A stretch of DNA of 64,000 nucleotides from JAVBLY01 sp031553035 (GCA_031553035.1 JAVBLY010000002.1:52759-116758), one strand, 5' to 3'. Positions 48,179 through 58,445 are shown, numbered from the stretch's first letter. The notes: generated by a model from the sequence alone, not told the origin. Translations and numbers: made by a program.

Positions 48179-51058
48179 ATGAATTTGCCCGATCCGGGTA
48201 AATTTAACAAGCAGGAAATGATCAAAGATCTATTCGTAAAAGGTGCTGACGAGCACAACCTTAAGAACATAGACGTTAGGATACCCAGAGACAAGATGGT
48301 GGTGCTCACCGGTCTGTCCGGCTCAGGCAAAAGTTCGCTTGCATTCGATACAATATATGCGGAGGGGCAGAGAAGGTACATGGAAAGTCTGTCCTCATAT
48401 GCCAGACAGTTTCTCGGTCAGATGGAAAAGCCAAATGTTGACTACATCGAAGGGCTTTCCCCGGCCATATCCATAGACCAGAAGACGACCAACAGAAATC
48501 CGCGTTCAACAGTGGGAACGGTAACCGAGATACACGACTATCTTAGGCTTCTGTATGCCAGAATAGGCACGCCACACTGCCCGGTCTGCGGAAGAGAGAT
48601 CACTAGTCAGACAGTAGATCAGATCGTCGACATCCTTATGGAATACCCTGAAGGCACCAGGCTGACCATACTTGCCCCTGTTGTCAAACAGAAAAAAGGC
48701 ATGCACGAAAAGGTCATCGATGCCATCAGAAGGGAAGGTTTCCCACGAGTAAGGGTGGATGGAGAGATACGCAGTCTGGATGAAGATGAGATCAAGCTTG
48801 AAAAGACATACAAACATACAATAGAAATCGTCATTGACAGGATCGTCATCAAGCCGGAAGCTTCCGGGAGACTGTCCGAATCACTGGAAACTGCTGTCAA
48901 ACATGGCGAAGGTTTGATAATTGCCCTCGTTCAGCAAAAGGACATGGATGAAGAAGAGCGCGTTCTCAGTACAAAACTGGCCTGCCCCGAACACGGAGTC
49001 AGTCTTGGTGAGCTGGAGCCAAGGATGTTTTCTTTCAACAATCCATACGGCGCATGCCCTGAATGTAAAGGTCTGGGCTATCTTCAGCAGATAGATGCTG
49101 ATCTTATCATAACAGAACAGGACAAGAGCATACCTGACGGAGCTCTTTCAAAAGTCTTTGCAAGCATGGAATTCAGCGGGTTCTACCGCCAGATGATAGA
49201 TGCTCTGGCAAAGGACCATGATGTTGATATCAATACGCCATGGAGCGAACTTCCCGAAGCGTTCAAGAAGGAAGTACTGTACGGTACAGGGAAAAGGCAT
49301 CTCAAATATACATATAAAAGCAGAAGTTCCGGTCGCGAATCCAAAATGGACCATCCTTTCGAGGGGGTTCTCACCAATATGGAAAGGCGGTACCGTGAGA
49401 CCAATTCCGATTACCAGAAAGAAAAAATGGAATCTTATATGGACCTTACCCCATGCGAAACATGCGGCGGCAAAAGACTGCGCCCTGAAGTCCTTGCGGT
49501 CACCGTCGGTGGTATAAATATAATAGAACTGTCTGACATGCCGGTCCATGAAGGTCTTGCATTCATCCAGACCCTTGATATGACCGAGCAGCAGAAGGCA
49601 ATATCGAATCAGATATTCAAGGAGATAAAAGAACGGTACAAGTTTCTTATAAACGTAGGTCTTGAATATCTGACCCTGTCAAGAAGCGCAAGTACATTGT
49701 CGGGAGGAGAGAGCCAGAGAATAAGGCTGGCCACGCAGATCGGATCAAGCCTCATGGGAGTCATGTATATTCTGGATGAACCAAGCATCGGTCTTCATCA
49801 GAAGGATAACGAGAAACTGCTTCATGCCTTAAGAGAACTGACCGATATCGGAAATACTTTGCTCATTGTAGAACACGACGAGGATACCATGTATGCTGCA
49901 GATCATATCGTGGATATCGGTCCCGGCGCCGGAGTCCACGGCGGCGAAGTGGTGGCGCAGGGTACTGTAGATGATATCAAAAAAGAACCAAAGTCCATCA
50001 CAGGGCAGTATCTTACCGGAAAGAAGAAGATCGAGGTTCCCGACGAGAGGCGTAAAGGCAACGGGAAAAGTCTCATAGTCAAGGGTGCCCGGGAAAATAA
50101 TCTCAAAAATATAGATGTTGAGTTCCCCTTAGGCAAATTCGTATGCGTTACCGGCGTTTCCGGTTCGGGGAAAAGTTCGCTGGTGAATGAAGTCCTTTAT
50201 AAATCTATGGCAAGAAGTATCAACAGAGCAAAGGTCAAGCCCGGAGATCACGATGAAATAATTGGAATCGAGGATATCGACAAGATCGTAGATATTGACC
50301 AGTCTCCAATAGGCAGGACCCCAAGATCCAATCCTGCGACGTATACAGGAGTTCTTACTCCAATAAGGGATCTTTTCTCAAAGCTGCCGGAAGCAAAACT
50401 CAGAGGATATGACAAGGGGCGGTTCAGTTTCAATGTAAAAGGCGGAAGATGTGAAGCCTGCAAAGGAGACGGGATCATTCAGATCGAGATGCATTTTCTG
50501 CCCGATGTCTATGTGCCCTGTGAAGTCTGCAAAGGCAAGAGATATAATCGGGAAACTCTGGAAGTCAAATACAAAGGCAAGAACATCTTTGATGTTCTCG
50601 ATATGAACGTTACCGACGCCAGAGAATTCTTCAAAAATATCCCGACAATAAAAAGACATATGGATACAATGGAAGAGGTCGGTCTCGGATATATCAAGCT
50701 TGGTCAGCCGTCTACACAGCTGTCAGGCGGTGAAGCCCAGAGAGTCAAGCTTGCGTCTGAACTGAGCAAGAGAAGCACAGGAAAAACACTGTATATTCTT
50801 GACGAGCCTACCACAGGGCTTCATTTTGCGGATATAGACAAGCTGATAACAGTGCTGGATAAGCTTGTGGAAACGGGAAATACTGTTGTTGTAATAGAAC
50901 ATAATCTGGATATTATCAAAAGAGCAGACCATATAATAGATTTGGGCCCGGACGGCGGGAACAGAGGCGGAACTGTAATTGGGACCGGAACACCGGAAGA
51001 ACTTGTGAAAAATAAAAAATCTTATACAGGAGAGTATCTTAAAAAGGTCCTAAAGTAA
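48179..51058 (+). CDS. uvrA: Excinuclease ABC subunit A
   Basis: UvrA is the damage-finding ATPase of excision repair. The 959-aa protein has two ABC ATPase modules: GLSGSGKSS with LSGGE in the first half, GVSGSGKSS with LSGGE in the second. It has the zinc modules CPVCG, CPECKGLGY and CEACKGDG...CEVCKGKRY. I chose the ATG at 48179, after AAGGAG; ATG 48218 is closer to the usual N-terminus, and GTG 48164 has no ribosome site. Its last four codons are copied upstream of the second transporter gene. Confidence 0.97.
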   Translation: MNLPDPGKFNKQEMIKDLFVKGADEHNLKNIDVRIPRDKMVVLTGLSGSGKSSLAFDTIYAEGQRRYMESLSSYARQFLGQMEKPNVDYIEGLSPAISIDQKTTNRNPRSTVGTVTEIHDYLRLLYARIGTPHCPVCGREITSQTVDQIVDILMEYPEGTRLTILAPVVKQKKGMHEKVIDAIRREGFPRVRVDGEIRSLDEDEIKLEKTYKHTIEIVIDRIVIKPEASGRLSESLETAVKHGEGLIIALVQQKDMDEEERVLSTKLACPEHGVSLGELEPRMFSFNNPYGACPECKGLGYLQQIDADLIITEQDKSIPDGALSKVFASMEFSGFYRQMIDALAKDHDVDINTPWSELPEAFKKEVLYGTGKRHLKYTYKSRSSGRESKMDHPFEGVLTNMERRYRETNSDYQKEKMESYMDLTPCETCGGKRLRPEVLAVTVGGINIIELSDMPVHEGLAFIQTLDMTEQQKAISNQIFKEIKERYKFLINVGLEYLTLSRSASTLSGGESQRIRLATQIGSSLMGVMYILDEPSIGLHQKDNEKLLHALRELTDIGNTLLIVEHDEDTMYAADHIVDIGPGAGVHGGEVVAQGTVDDIKKEPKSITGQYLTGKKKIEVPDERRKGNGKSLIVKGARENNLKNIDVEFPLGKFVCVTGVSGSGKSSLVNEVLYKSMARSINRAKVKPGDHDEIIGIEDIDKIVDIDQSPIGRTPRSNPATYTGVLTPIRDLFSKLPEAKLRGYDKGRFSFNVKGGRCEACKGDGIIQIEMHFLPDVYVPCEVCKGKRYNRETLEVKYKGKNIFDVLDMNVTDAREFFKNIPTIKRHMDTMEEVGLGYIKLGQPSTQLSGGEAQRVKLASELSKRSTGKTLYILDEPTTGLHFADIDKLITVLDKLVETGNTVVVIEHNLDIIKRADHIIDLGPDGGNRGGTVIGTGTPEELVKNKKSYTGEYLKKVLK

Positions 51059-51081
51059 TTAAAAAATGATATAATTTCTTC
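51047..51081 (+). promoter_or_regulatory. Promoter of transporter 1 overlapping the uvrA end
   Basis: An extended -10, TGATATAAT (hexamer 51070-51075), lies 6 nt before the ATG. The upstream GTCCTAAAGTAA (51047-51058) is the end of uvrA and recurs before transporter 2. No Shine-Dalgarno is seen. Confidence 0.5.
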
Positions 51082-52320
51082 ATGGATTATACGAAAAAAA
51101 GATGGATAACCCTTGCTGCGACCATTCCTTTGGCGATATGCTTTGGCTTGTATTATGCCTGGAGTGTTTTTACTGTACCATTAAGCGAGGAACTGGACTT
51201 GTCAATTGCGGAAGTTACCGTTGCTTTTACAATATGTTCAGGTTTTAGCGGAATAATGATCATAGTCGGCGGAGCCTTATATGATAAGCTTGGACCGCGG
51301 GTAGTATTGACCCTTGGCGGATTGCTGTTTGGCGGTGGATTTGTTCTCACTGGGTTCACGGTTTCCTATATATGGCTTATTGTTTCGTATGGTATCATTT
51401 TCGGCTTTGGCCTGGGCGTATCTTACTGTATATTTTTATCTAATACGGCCAATGCTTTTCCGGAAATACGGGGCACGGCTACAGGAATCGTTATAGCTGG
51501 TTATGGTTCAGGGGCGTTTATTTTTGCACCACTAAGCAACTTTCTTATAGACAGTTACGGTGTGATGAGTGCTTTTAAGATATTGGGAATAGTAGTTTTA
51601 GTTTTGGTAGTCGTCCTTGCCCAGTTTATCAGTAAACCTCCCATTGGATTCATTCCCAGAGGCTGGCATCCTGATAATGCAAACGATGCGATTTTTCAAA
51701 CTATAGTTGATAAAAACTGGAAACAGATCCTCAGAGATCCTCTTTACTACATAATAATGGGCATGGTGATTCTTTCCGCATCAGCAGGCCTCATGGTCAT
51801 GGGACACGGCTCAGCTATTGCCCAGTCTGTCGCCGGTGTAAGCCCAGGTGTGGCCGCCTGGATAGTAGGAATTCTGGCCATAGCAAATGCATTCGGCGGG
51901 TTTATCGTTCCTTCAATATCAGATCGCATTGGCAGGAGCCAAGCACTGATGTACACATTTCTACTTTGGGCAATTGTAATGGCTGTACTGATTTTTGTGA
52001 AATCAGGTCAGATTGCTTTCCTCACTGCGCTCATGTTTGCAATAGGGTTCTGTTACGGCGGCTGTATGGGCGTTTACTCATCTATCACCACTGATTGTTT
52101 CGGCACGAAAAACAGCGGCACGAATCTCGGATTTGTTTTTCTTGGAGTGGTATTGGGAAGTATAATTGGACCATTGCTTGCACCCTTGATCATTAGTTCT
52201 ACCGGAAGTTATACCCCGGCCTTTATTGCCGCATCTGTCTTTTGCCTTATGGGTGTTTCCTTAGCTTTATTTTCGGGACATATCATAAAAAAAAGGAAAT
52301 CTATACAAAAGATTTCCTGA
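51082..52320 (+). CDS. OFA-family major facilitator transporter, copy 1
   Basis: The 412-aa protein has twelve predicted membrane helices and looks like the oxalate/formate antiporter group. It shows AWSVFTVPLSEEL in helix 1-2, KLGPR in the 2-3 loop, the PPIGFIPRGW segment before the central loop, and SDRIGRS in the 8-9 loop. It probably carries a small carboxylate. It starts 23 bp after uvrA behind its own promoter. The next gene is a close paralogue made by tandem duplication. Confidence 0.88.
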   Translation: MDYTKKRWITLAATIPLAICFGLYYAWSVFTVPLSEELDLSIAEVTVAFTICSGFSGIMIIVGGALYDKLGPRVVLTLGGLLFGGGFVLTGFTVSYIWLIVSYGIIFGFGLGVSYCIFLSNTANAFPEIRGTATGIVIAGYGSGAFIFAPLSNFLIDSYGVMSAFKILGIVVLVLVVVLAQFISKPPIGFIPRGWHPDNANDAIFQTIVDKNWKQILRDPLYYIIMGMVILSASAGLMVMGHGSAIAQSVAGVSPGVAAWIVGILAIANAFGGFIVPSISDRIGRSQALMYTFLLWAIVMAVLIFVKSGQIAFLTALMFAIGFCYGGCMGVYSSITTDCFGTKNSGTNLGFVFLGVVLGSIIGPLLAPLIISSTGSYTPAFIAASVFCLMGVSLALFSGHIIKKRKSIQKIS

Positions 52321-52325
52321 ATAAA

Positions 52326-52361
52326 GTCCTAAAGTAACAAAACAATGTTATAATTTCACTC
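52326..52361 (+). promoter_or_regulatory. Promoter of transporter 2, a copy of that of transporter 1
   Basis: GTCCTAAAGTAA (52326-52337) and an extended -10 TGTTATAAT (hexamer 52349-52354) repeat the layout before transporter 1, including the last uvrA codons. The ATG is 7 nt after the -10 box. Confidence 0.5.
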
Positions 52362-53582
52362 ATGGATTATACGAAGAAAAGATGGATAACCCTTGTATCC
52401 ACAGTTCCCCTGGCGATTTGTTTCGGGTTGTTCTATGCGTGGAGCGTCTTTTCTCTTCCGTTAAGTGAGCAGTTGAATCTGTCTGTCTCAGAGGTGACGG
52501 CTGCATTTACTATTTGCTCCGGTTTCAGTGGAATCATGAATATTGTAGGCGGAGCCTTATATGATAAACTCGGCCCAAGATTCGTATTGTCAATAGGCGG
52601 AGTATTTTTTGCCGGAGGATTTGTATTGACCGGATTTACAAATTCCTATATGTGGCTGATAATATCCTACGGCATCATTGTAGGCTTTGGTTTGGGGGTA
52701 TCATACTGTACATTTCTGACTAATACCGCCAATGCATTTCCGGATATGCGAGGTACAGCAACAGGAATAGTTATTGCGGGGTATGGTTCCAGTGCATTTA
52801 TTTTTGCGCCTCTGAGTAACTTTCTCATAGACAGTTTCGGAGTTCTGAATGCATTTAAAATACTTGGGATCATTATTTTTGTCCTGATAATCATTCTAAC
52901 CCAATTTATAAAAAAACCGCCGTCAGGATTCATCCCGGATGGCTGGCATCCAGACAAAGCCGGTAAAGCGATCTTTCAGACCAAAATCGATAAAGACTGG
53001 AAACAGATGCTCAGGGATCCTCTCTATTATTTGATCATGGGTATGGTGGTATTCTCTTGTGCTTCAGGTTTGATGGTAATGGGCCACGCTTCGGCTATAG
53101 CCCAGTCAATTGCCGGTGTGACTCCAGGCGTTGCTGCCTGGATCGTAGGCATAATGGCCATTTCAAACGCATGCGGCAGGTTCATTATCCCTGCAGTTTC
53201 AGATCGTATCGGAAGAAGCAGGGCGCTGATGTTCGCATTTATGCTATGGGCTTTAGTTATGATCGGGTTGATCCTGGTAAAGCCGGGGCAGATCATCTTC
53301 ATGATTATCAACATGCTCATTATAGGGTTTTGTTACGGTGGCAGTATGGGAGTGTTCCCATCCATTACAACCGACAGTTTCGGCACGAAAAACAGCGGTA
53401 CAAATTTTGGATTCGTTTTTATGGGTGTAGTATTTGGAAGCATTATCGGCCCCATGCTTGCTGCAATAGTCGAAAGCTCCACCGGCAGCTATACTGCCGC
53501 ATTTATTGCCGGGACATTCATATGTCTTATGGGTTTTGTATTTGCGATTTTTGCCGGTCGAATCATCAAAAATAGGACTTAG
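52362..53582 (+). CDS. OFA-family major facilitator transporter, copy 2
   Basis: The 406-aa paralogue keeps the same first twelve residues and most motifs of copy 1 (AWSVFSLPLSEQL, KLGPRF, PPSGFIPDGW, SDRIGRSRAL). Differences cluster in loops and in helices 11-12, for example ACGRFIIPA here against AFGGFIVPS in copy 1, so substrate ranges may have begun to differ. It has its own copied promoter. Both lack a partner decarboxylase or CoA-transferase gene nearby. Confidence 0.88.
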   Translation: MDYTKKRWITLVSTVPLAICFGLFYAWSVFSLPLSEQLNLSVSEVTAAFTICSGFSGIMNIVGGALYDKLGPRFVLSIGGVFFAGGFVLTGFTNSYMWLIISYGIIVGFGLGVSYCTFLTNTANAFPDMRGTATGIVIAGYGSSAFIFAPLSNFLIDSFGVLNAFKILGIIIFVLIIILTQFIKKPPSGFIPDGWHPDKAGKAIFQTKIDKDWKQMLRDPLYYLIMGMVVFSCASGLMVMGHASAIAQSIAGVTPGVAAWIVGIMAISNACGRFIIPAVSDRIGRSRALMFAFMLWALVMIGLILVKPGQIIFMIINMLIIGFCYGGSMGVFPSITTDSFGTKNSGTNFGFVFMGVVFGSIIGPMLAAIVESSTGSYTAAFIAGTFICLMGFVFAIFAGRIIKNRT

Positions 53583-53676
53583 TTTCAAGTTGCTTCAAAT
53601 ATTGAAAATATGCCTTCTAAGTGATACAATTAAGCATTAGCATTACCGTGCTTGATAGACATTTGGAGACGATAAA

Positions 53677-55128
53677 ATGAAAAAGAATGAAATGACTTCA
53701 AAAAATCTTGCTTTGCTGACCGATTTTTATGAGCTAACCATGGCAAACGGATATTTTGAGACAGGTCATAGTGACATAATCGCATATTTCGATCTTTTCT
53801 TCAGACAGATCCCGGACAGAGGCGGGTTTGCGATCATGGCCGGGCTTGAGCAGGCCATTGACTATATGGAAGGTCTTCATTTTGACGATAGCGATATCGA
53901 ATACTTAAGAGGGAAAGGGATCTTCAGCGAAAATTTTCTGAAGTATCTTGAGAATTTTGAATTCCGATGTGATGTCTGGGCAATACCGGAGGGAACTCCG
54001 ATATTTCCGGGAGAGCCGCTGATTACAGTCAGAGGACCCATAATTCAGGCGCAATTCCTTGAGACCATGCTTCTGCTTCTGATTAACCACCAGAGTCTCA
54101 TTGCGACGAAAGCTAATAGAATTGTCAGAGCCGCAAAGGGCAGATCTGTCATGGAGTTCGGGACTAGAAGGGCCCACGGAACTTCGGCAGCAATTTTGGG
54201 TGCAAGGGCGGCATATATAGGCGGATGCAGCGGAACTGCATGTACTATCTGCGAAAAAGATATGGGTATAGCAGCATTGGGAACAATGGCCCACAGCTGG
54301 ATACAGATGTTCGACACTGAGTATGAAGCTTTCAGGAGATATGCGGAAATCTATCCCGATAATTGTACTTTATTGGTAGACACATACAGCGTGACAAAGT
54401 CAGGTATCCCAAATGCCATAAAAGTGTTCAAGGAGACAAAACCTAAAAACATGGGTATCAGGATAGACAGCGGAGATCTTGCATATCTTACTAAGCAGGC
54501 GAGAAGGATGCTGGATGAAGCAGGTTTATCCGAATGCAAAATTGTAGTTTCAAATTCGCTGGATGAATGGCTTATCAGAGATATCCTGAATCAGGGAGCA
54601 TTCGTGGATTCTCTGGGCGTCGGGGAGAGACTGATAACATCCAGATCGGAACCGGTTTTCGGAGGAGTTTACAAGCTTGCCGCCATAGAAAAAGACGGTG
54701 TCATTATCCCTAAAATGAAGATAAGCGAAAACGTAACTAAGATCACCAATCCGGGGTTCAAAAGTGTGTACAGGCTGTTCGAAAAGGATACAAACAAGGT
54801 AATGGCCGATGTCATCACTCTTGATGAGGATATAGTCCCCTCAGGAGACGATTATGTAATATTCGATCCCTCATTTGTCTGGAAGCGGAAAACATTGTCC
54901 AACTTTTATGCAGTGAACCTCAGAAAAAAAGTCATGGAAAAGGGGAAGCGAATATACGAGAGCCCGAGCCTCCCTCAGATCCAGAAGTACTGCAGAGAGC
55001 AGATAGAAACCCTTTGGGACGAGACATTAAGATTCGAATATCCACAAAGTTACTATGTGGATCTGTCCGCAAACTTGTGGGATCTGAGAACAAAACTAAT
55101 TGAATCACATCAGAATAATGCCGGATAA
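53677..55128 (+). CDS. pncB: Nicotinate phosphoribosyltransferase
   Basis: This enzyme joins nicotinate and PRPP, with ATP, to make nicotinate mononucleotide in NAD salvage. The 483-aa protein has the family start LLTDFYELTMANGYF, the phosphate loop EFGTRRAHG (about residues 160-168), and SGDLAYLTKQAR. TTGGAGACGATAAA precedes the ATG. It lies upstream of the ilv genes on the same strand, 10 nt before the ilvE start, so it may share their transcript. Nicotinate is also a classic substrate of clostridial molybdenum hydroxylases, but no nicotinate-degradation genes are seen here. Confidence 0.93.
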   Translation: MKKNEMTSKNLALLTDFYELTMANGYFETGHSDIIAYFDLFFRQIPDRGGFAIMAGLEQAIDYMEGLHFDDSDIEYLRGKGIFSENFLKYLENFEFRCDVWAIPEGTPIFPGEPLITVRGPIIQAQFLETMLLLLINHQSLIATKANRIVRAAKGRSVMEFGTRRAHGTSAAILGARAAYIGGCSGTACTICEKDMGIAALGTMAHSWIQMFDTEYEAFRRYAEIYPDNCTLLVDTYSVTKSGIPNAIKVFKETKPKNMGIRIDSGDLAYLTKQARRMLDEAGLSECKIVVSNSLDEWLIRDILNQGAFVDSLGVGERLITSRSEPVFGGVYKLAAIEKDGVIIPKMKISENVTKITNPGFKSVYRLFEKDTNKVMADVITLDEDIVPSGDDYVIFDPSFVWKRKTLSNFYAVNLRKKVMEKGKRIYESPSLPQIQKYCREQIETLWDETLRFEYPQSYYVDLSANLWDLRTKLIESHQNNAG

Positions 55129-55138
55129 AGGAGTCACA

Positions 55139-56206
55139 ATGAAACAAAAAATATCAATAACAAAAACAGAAAACCCAAAACAGAAACCGGACCCAAAGAC
55201 ACTTAGATTCGGAGATGTTTTTACTGACCATATGTTTATTATGGACTATAAAGAGGGAAAGGGATGGTATGACCCCAGAGTAATTCCATACGGTCCTCTT
55301 GAACTTGATCCGGCGGCAGCAGTTCTACATTACGCCCAGGAAATGTTCGAAGGTCTGAAGACTTATATAACAAAAGACGGAGATGTTCAGCTTTTCCGCC
55401 CGGATATGAATGCAAAGCGTACGAATAAAACAAACGACAGGCTGTGCATTCCTGAAATAGATGAGGACTTCTACGTGGAGGCTATCAAGACTCTTGTTGA
55501 AATAGACAGGGGCTGGGTTCCGGATATGAAGGACACATCCCTGTACATCCGGCCATTTATTATCGCAACGGAGGCTTTTCTAGGCGTAAGACCTGCGAAG
55601 GAGTACATGTTTATTGTGATACTTTCTCCTGTAGGACCATATTACGCAGAAGGACTCAAGCCCACAAAGATTTATGTTGAAGACAAATATGTCAGGTCGG
55701 TAAACGGCGGCACAGGTGAGGCAAAGATCGGCGGGAATTACGCATCCAGCATGAAAGCTCAGGAAGAAGCAGGCACTAAAGGTTTCGATCAGGTACTTTG
55801 GCTTGATGGAAAAGAAAGAAAATATGTTGAGGAGATCGGCACGTCCAACGCATTTTTTATGATCGACGGCGAAGCAGTGACTTCACCTCTTACCGGAACT
55901 ATTCTTGCAGGCATAACCAGAGATTCTGTAATAAGAATACTCAAAGACTGGGGAATCAAGGTGAGAGAAGAGCGTACATCAATAATAGATATATATAAAG
56001 CTTACGAAGAAGGAAGGCTGACGGAAGTTTTTGCCACAGGTACTGCAGCGGTTATTTCTCCGGTGGGAGAGCTGAGATGGGCCGATAAAGATATGGTCGT
56101 CAATGATAATCATATCGGCGAAATATCACAGAAGGTTTATGAAACCATAACCGGTATCCAAAACGGCGAATTGCCGGATAAGTACGGCTGGATCGTCAAA
56201 GTGTGA
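55139..56206 (+). CDS. ilvE: Branched-chain amino acid aminotransferase
   Basis: IlvE moves amino groups between glutamate and the keto acids of valine, leucine and isoleucine. The 355-aa PLP enzyme of fold IV has the PLP lysine in GEAKIGGNYASS, EIGTSNAFF, and the ATGTAAVISPVG loop. I chose the ATG at 55139 because AAGGAG precedes it; the frame open from 55100 would overlap pncB. It is followed after 28 nt by ilvB, giving an ilvE-ilvB-ilvN operon. Confidence 0.95.
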   Translation: MKQKISITKTENPKQKPDPKTLRFGDVFTDHMFIMDYKEGKGWYDPRVIPYGPLELDPAAAVLHYAQEMFEGLKTYITKDGDVQLFRPDMNAKRTNKTNDRLCIPEIDEDFYVEAIKTLVEIDRGWVPDMKDTSLYIRPFIIATEAFLGVRPAKEYMFIVILSPVGPYYAEGLKPTKIYVEDKYVRSVNGGTGEAKIGGNYASSMKAQEEAGTKGFDQVLWLDGKERKYVEEIGTSNAFFMIDGEAVTSPLTGTILAGITRDSVIRILKDWGIKVREERTSIIDIYKAYEEGRLTEVFATGTAAVISPVGELRWADKDMVVNDNHIGEISQKVYETITGIQNGELPDKYGWIVKV

Positions 56207-56234
56207 CAATAAGAAAGGAAAATGGAGAAGTAAG

Positions 56235-57869
56235 ATGAACGGTGCAGATGCAATTATAAAAGCACTGGAAAATGAAGGTGTTGAATATATATTCGGATAT
56301 CCCGGGGCTACTATAGTTCCGGTATATGACAGTCTGGAAAAGTCAGGTATACACCACGTTCTTGTGAGACATGAACAGCATGCGGCCCATGCTGCCAGCG
56401 GCTATGCAAGGATATCGGGAAAGCCCGGTGTATGCGTAGTGACTTCGGGACCGGGAGCTATGAACCTTATTACCGGAGTGGCAACCGCATATATGGACAG
56501 CATTCCTCTTGTATGTATAACAGGGCAGGTAGACAGCGGTCTTTTGGGCAGAGATGTTTTTCAGGAAGCCGATGTCACGGGAGCGTGCGAAAGTTTTACA
56601 AAATACAGTTATCTCGTAAAAGATGCCATGGACCTTCCGCGGGTAGTCAAGGAGGCTTTTCATATTGCCAATTCCGGCAGACCGGGTCCGGTCCTTATTG
56701 ATATACCTGTTGATGTGCAGAGGGAAATAGTGAAGTTCATATTTCCAAAGAAAACAGATATTAGAGGATACAAACCTACGACAAAAGGACATGCCGGGCA
56801 GATCAAAAGAATAATCAGAGAGCTCAAAAAGGCAGAGAGACCTTTGATATGTGCCGGAGGAGGGGTATTCAATGCCCATGCTGAAGATACATTCCGCGAT
56901 TTTATTGAAACCATGAACATACCTGTAGTTTCCACCATGATGGGTCTGGGAAGCATTCCTACCGGACATCCCCTGTATATGGGAATGGTGGGAACACACG
57001 GCAAATCTCTTGCAAACAGGGCTTTGAGCGAATCAGATGTTCTGATACTCATGGGGGCGCGGGTCTCTGACAGAGCTGTGCTTTTGCCTGACAGGATAAA
57101 AAGAAAAACCAAGATAATTCACATTGACATAGATCCGGCCGAGATCGGCAAGAATCTGGATACGTTTCTTCCAATAGTCGGCGATCTTAAGAACATAATG
57201 GAGCAGATAATGTCTTATGATCTTCCTGTATGTGATGAAGAGTGGGTCGCCCGGCTGACTGACGAGAAAGGGAAGGCCAAACCAGATTATGATTCAAGAG
57301 GCGCCGGGATCAATCCCAAGAAATTTGTAAACATGCTTACAAAGAAAATGCCTGATGATTATATTTATGTGGCAGATGTTGGACAGAATCAGCTCTGGTC
57401 AGCAGGAAATGCGGATATAAGAAAAGGAGGCCGGTTCCTTACGACCGGCGGCATGGGTACCATGGGGTACTCCATCTCTGCGGCATTTGGTGCCAGACTT
57501 GCCTCAACAGAATGCAAAAATAAGGGCAGGTTTACTGTCGCCGTATGCGGAGACGGTTCATTTCAGATGAACATGATGGAACTCGCCACTATATGCCAGG
57601 AAAATGAGGATGTGAAGATTGTCGTATTCGTCAACGGCAAGCTTGGACTGGTCAGAGAACTGCAGACGGATCTTTGCAATGATAACCAGTATGCAGTTGA
57701 TCTTACCGGCAGCCCGGATCCTGTCGCCATCGCGGCGGCCTACGGTATTGAAGGAGGCTGGCTCCGTGACGAAAAAAATGAAGAGAAAGCGATCCGGACA
57801 CTTTTGAAGCATAAAGGTCCTTATGTACTGGCCATCGAAGTACACGACAGGGAATGTGCTGTAAAATAA
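56235..57869 (+). CDS. ilvB: Acetolactate synthase large subunit
   Basis: This thiamine-diphosphate enzyme joins two pyruvates, or pyruvate and 2-oxobutyrate, in the first common step of branched-chain synthesis. The 544-aa protein has the activating Glu in GVEYIFGYPG...VRHEQHAAHAA, and the ThDP/Mg motif GDGSFQMNMMELAT near residue 440. The FAD-region residues fit anabolic IlvB better than pyruvate oxidase, and the small subunit gene follows after 19 nt. The part after VCGDGSF reads FVNGKLGLVRELQ, where Asn-Gly-Lys replaces the usual NNxxLGMVRQ, a mild difference. Confidence 0.94.
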   Translation: MNGADAIIKALENEGVEYIFGYPGATIVPVYDSLEKSGIHHVLVRHEQHAAHAASGYARISGKPGVCVVTSGPGAMNLITGVATAYMDSIPLVCITGQVDSGLLGRDVFQEADVTGACESFTKYSYLVKDAMDLPRVVKEAFHIANSGRPGPVLIDIPVDVQREIVKFIFPKKTDIRGYKPTTKGHAGQIKRIIRELKKAERPLICAGGGVFNAHAEDTFRDFIETMNIPVVSTMMGLGSIPTGHPLYMGMVGTHGKSLANRALSESDVLILMGARVSDRAVLLPDRIKRKTKIIHIDIDPAEIGKNLDTFLPIVGDLKNIMEQIMSYDLPVCDEEWVARLTDEKGKAKPDYDSRGAGINPKKFVNMLTKKMPDDYIYVADVGQNQLWSAGNADIRKGGRFLTTGGMGTMGYSISAAFGARLASTECKNKGRFTVAVCGDGSFQMNMMELATICQENEDVKIVVFVNGKLGLVRELQTDLCNDNQYAVDLTGSPDPVAIAAAYGIEGGWLRDEKNEEKAIRTLLKHKGPYVLAIEVHDRECAVK

Positions 57870-57888
57870 CCTCAAGGAGGGTTGATAA

Positions 57889-58374
57889 ATGAAACATAAC
57901 ATTGCTGTATTAGTAGAAAATAAAGCAGGCGTCCTTTCGAGGATATCCGGACTGTTTGCCAGAAGAGGGTTCAATATTGACAGTCTTGCTGTGGGGCCTA
58001 CGGAAGATCCTAAGATTTCCAGGATCACCATTGTAGTAGACGGAGATGACTATGTGGCAGAACAGGTATCGAAGCAGCTCAATAAGCTGATAGATGTTCT
58101 TAAAGTAAGAAATCTAGAGGAACACGATATAACCAGGCGTGAACTATGCCTCATAAAGATAGAAATAGATGAAAGTAAAAGAGGAGAGATCATCGACCTT
58201 GCAAAGATAATGGATTGCGAGATCGTAGATATTTCCCATACCACATTGATGCTGGAATTTGACGACCGGCCGGAAAAGGTGGATCTTCTTATAGAACTTC
58301 TGGAAAATTATAAGATACTTGAAATAGCACGGACAGGAACTATCGCTCTCCAAAAGGGCAGCGGGAGCGTATAA
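57889..58374 (+). CDS. ilvN: Acetolactate synthase small (regulatory) subunit
   Basis: The small subunit activates IlvB and brings valine feedback. The 161-aa protein has an N-terminal ACT domain (HNIAVLVENKAGVLSRISGLFARRGFNIDSL, in parts) and the C-terminal ACT-like domain (ELCLIKIEIDESKRGEI). TCAAGGAGG precedes the ATG. It closes the ilv operon and is followed by a terminator. The name ilvH would be equally proper. Confidence 0.95.
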   Translation: MKHNIAVLVENKAGVLSRISGLFARRGFNIDSLAVGPTEDPKISRITIVVDGDDYVAEQVSKQLNKLIDVLKVRNLEEHDITRRELCLIKIEIDESKRGEIIDLAKIMDCEIVDISHTTLMLEFDDRPEKVDLLIELLENYKILEIARTGTIALQKGSGSV

Positions 58375-58385
58375 AAGGAACATTG

Positions 58386-58416
58386 AAAAAGCACCTCAAT
58401 AAAGGTGCTTTTTATT
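58386..58416 (+). terminator. Terminator of the ilv operon
   Basis: AAAAGCACCT (58387-58396) pairs with AGGTGCTTTT (58403-58412), followed by T and ATTT. It lies 30 bp from the end of the convergent aldolase gene. Confidence 0.85.
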
Positions 58417-58445
58417 TGGTGTTACTATGCTTCTGCTGTGGAACC

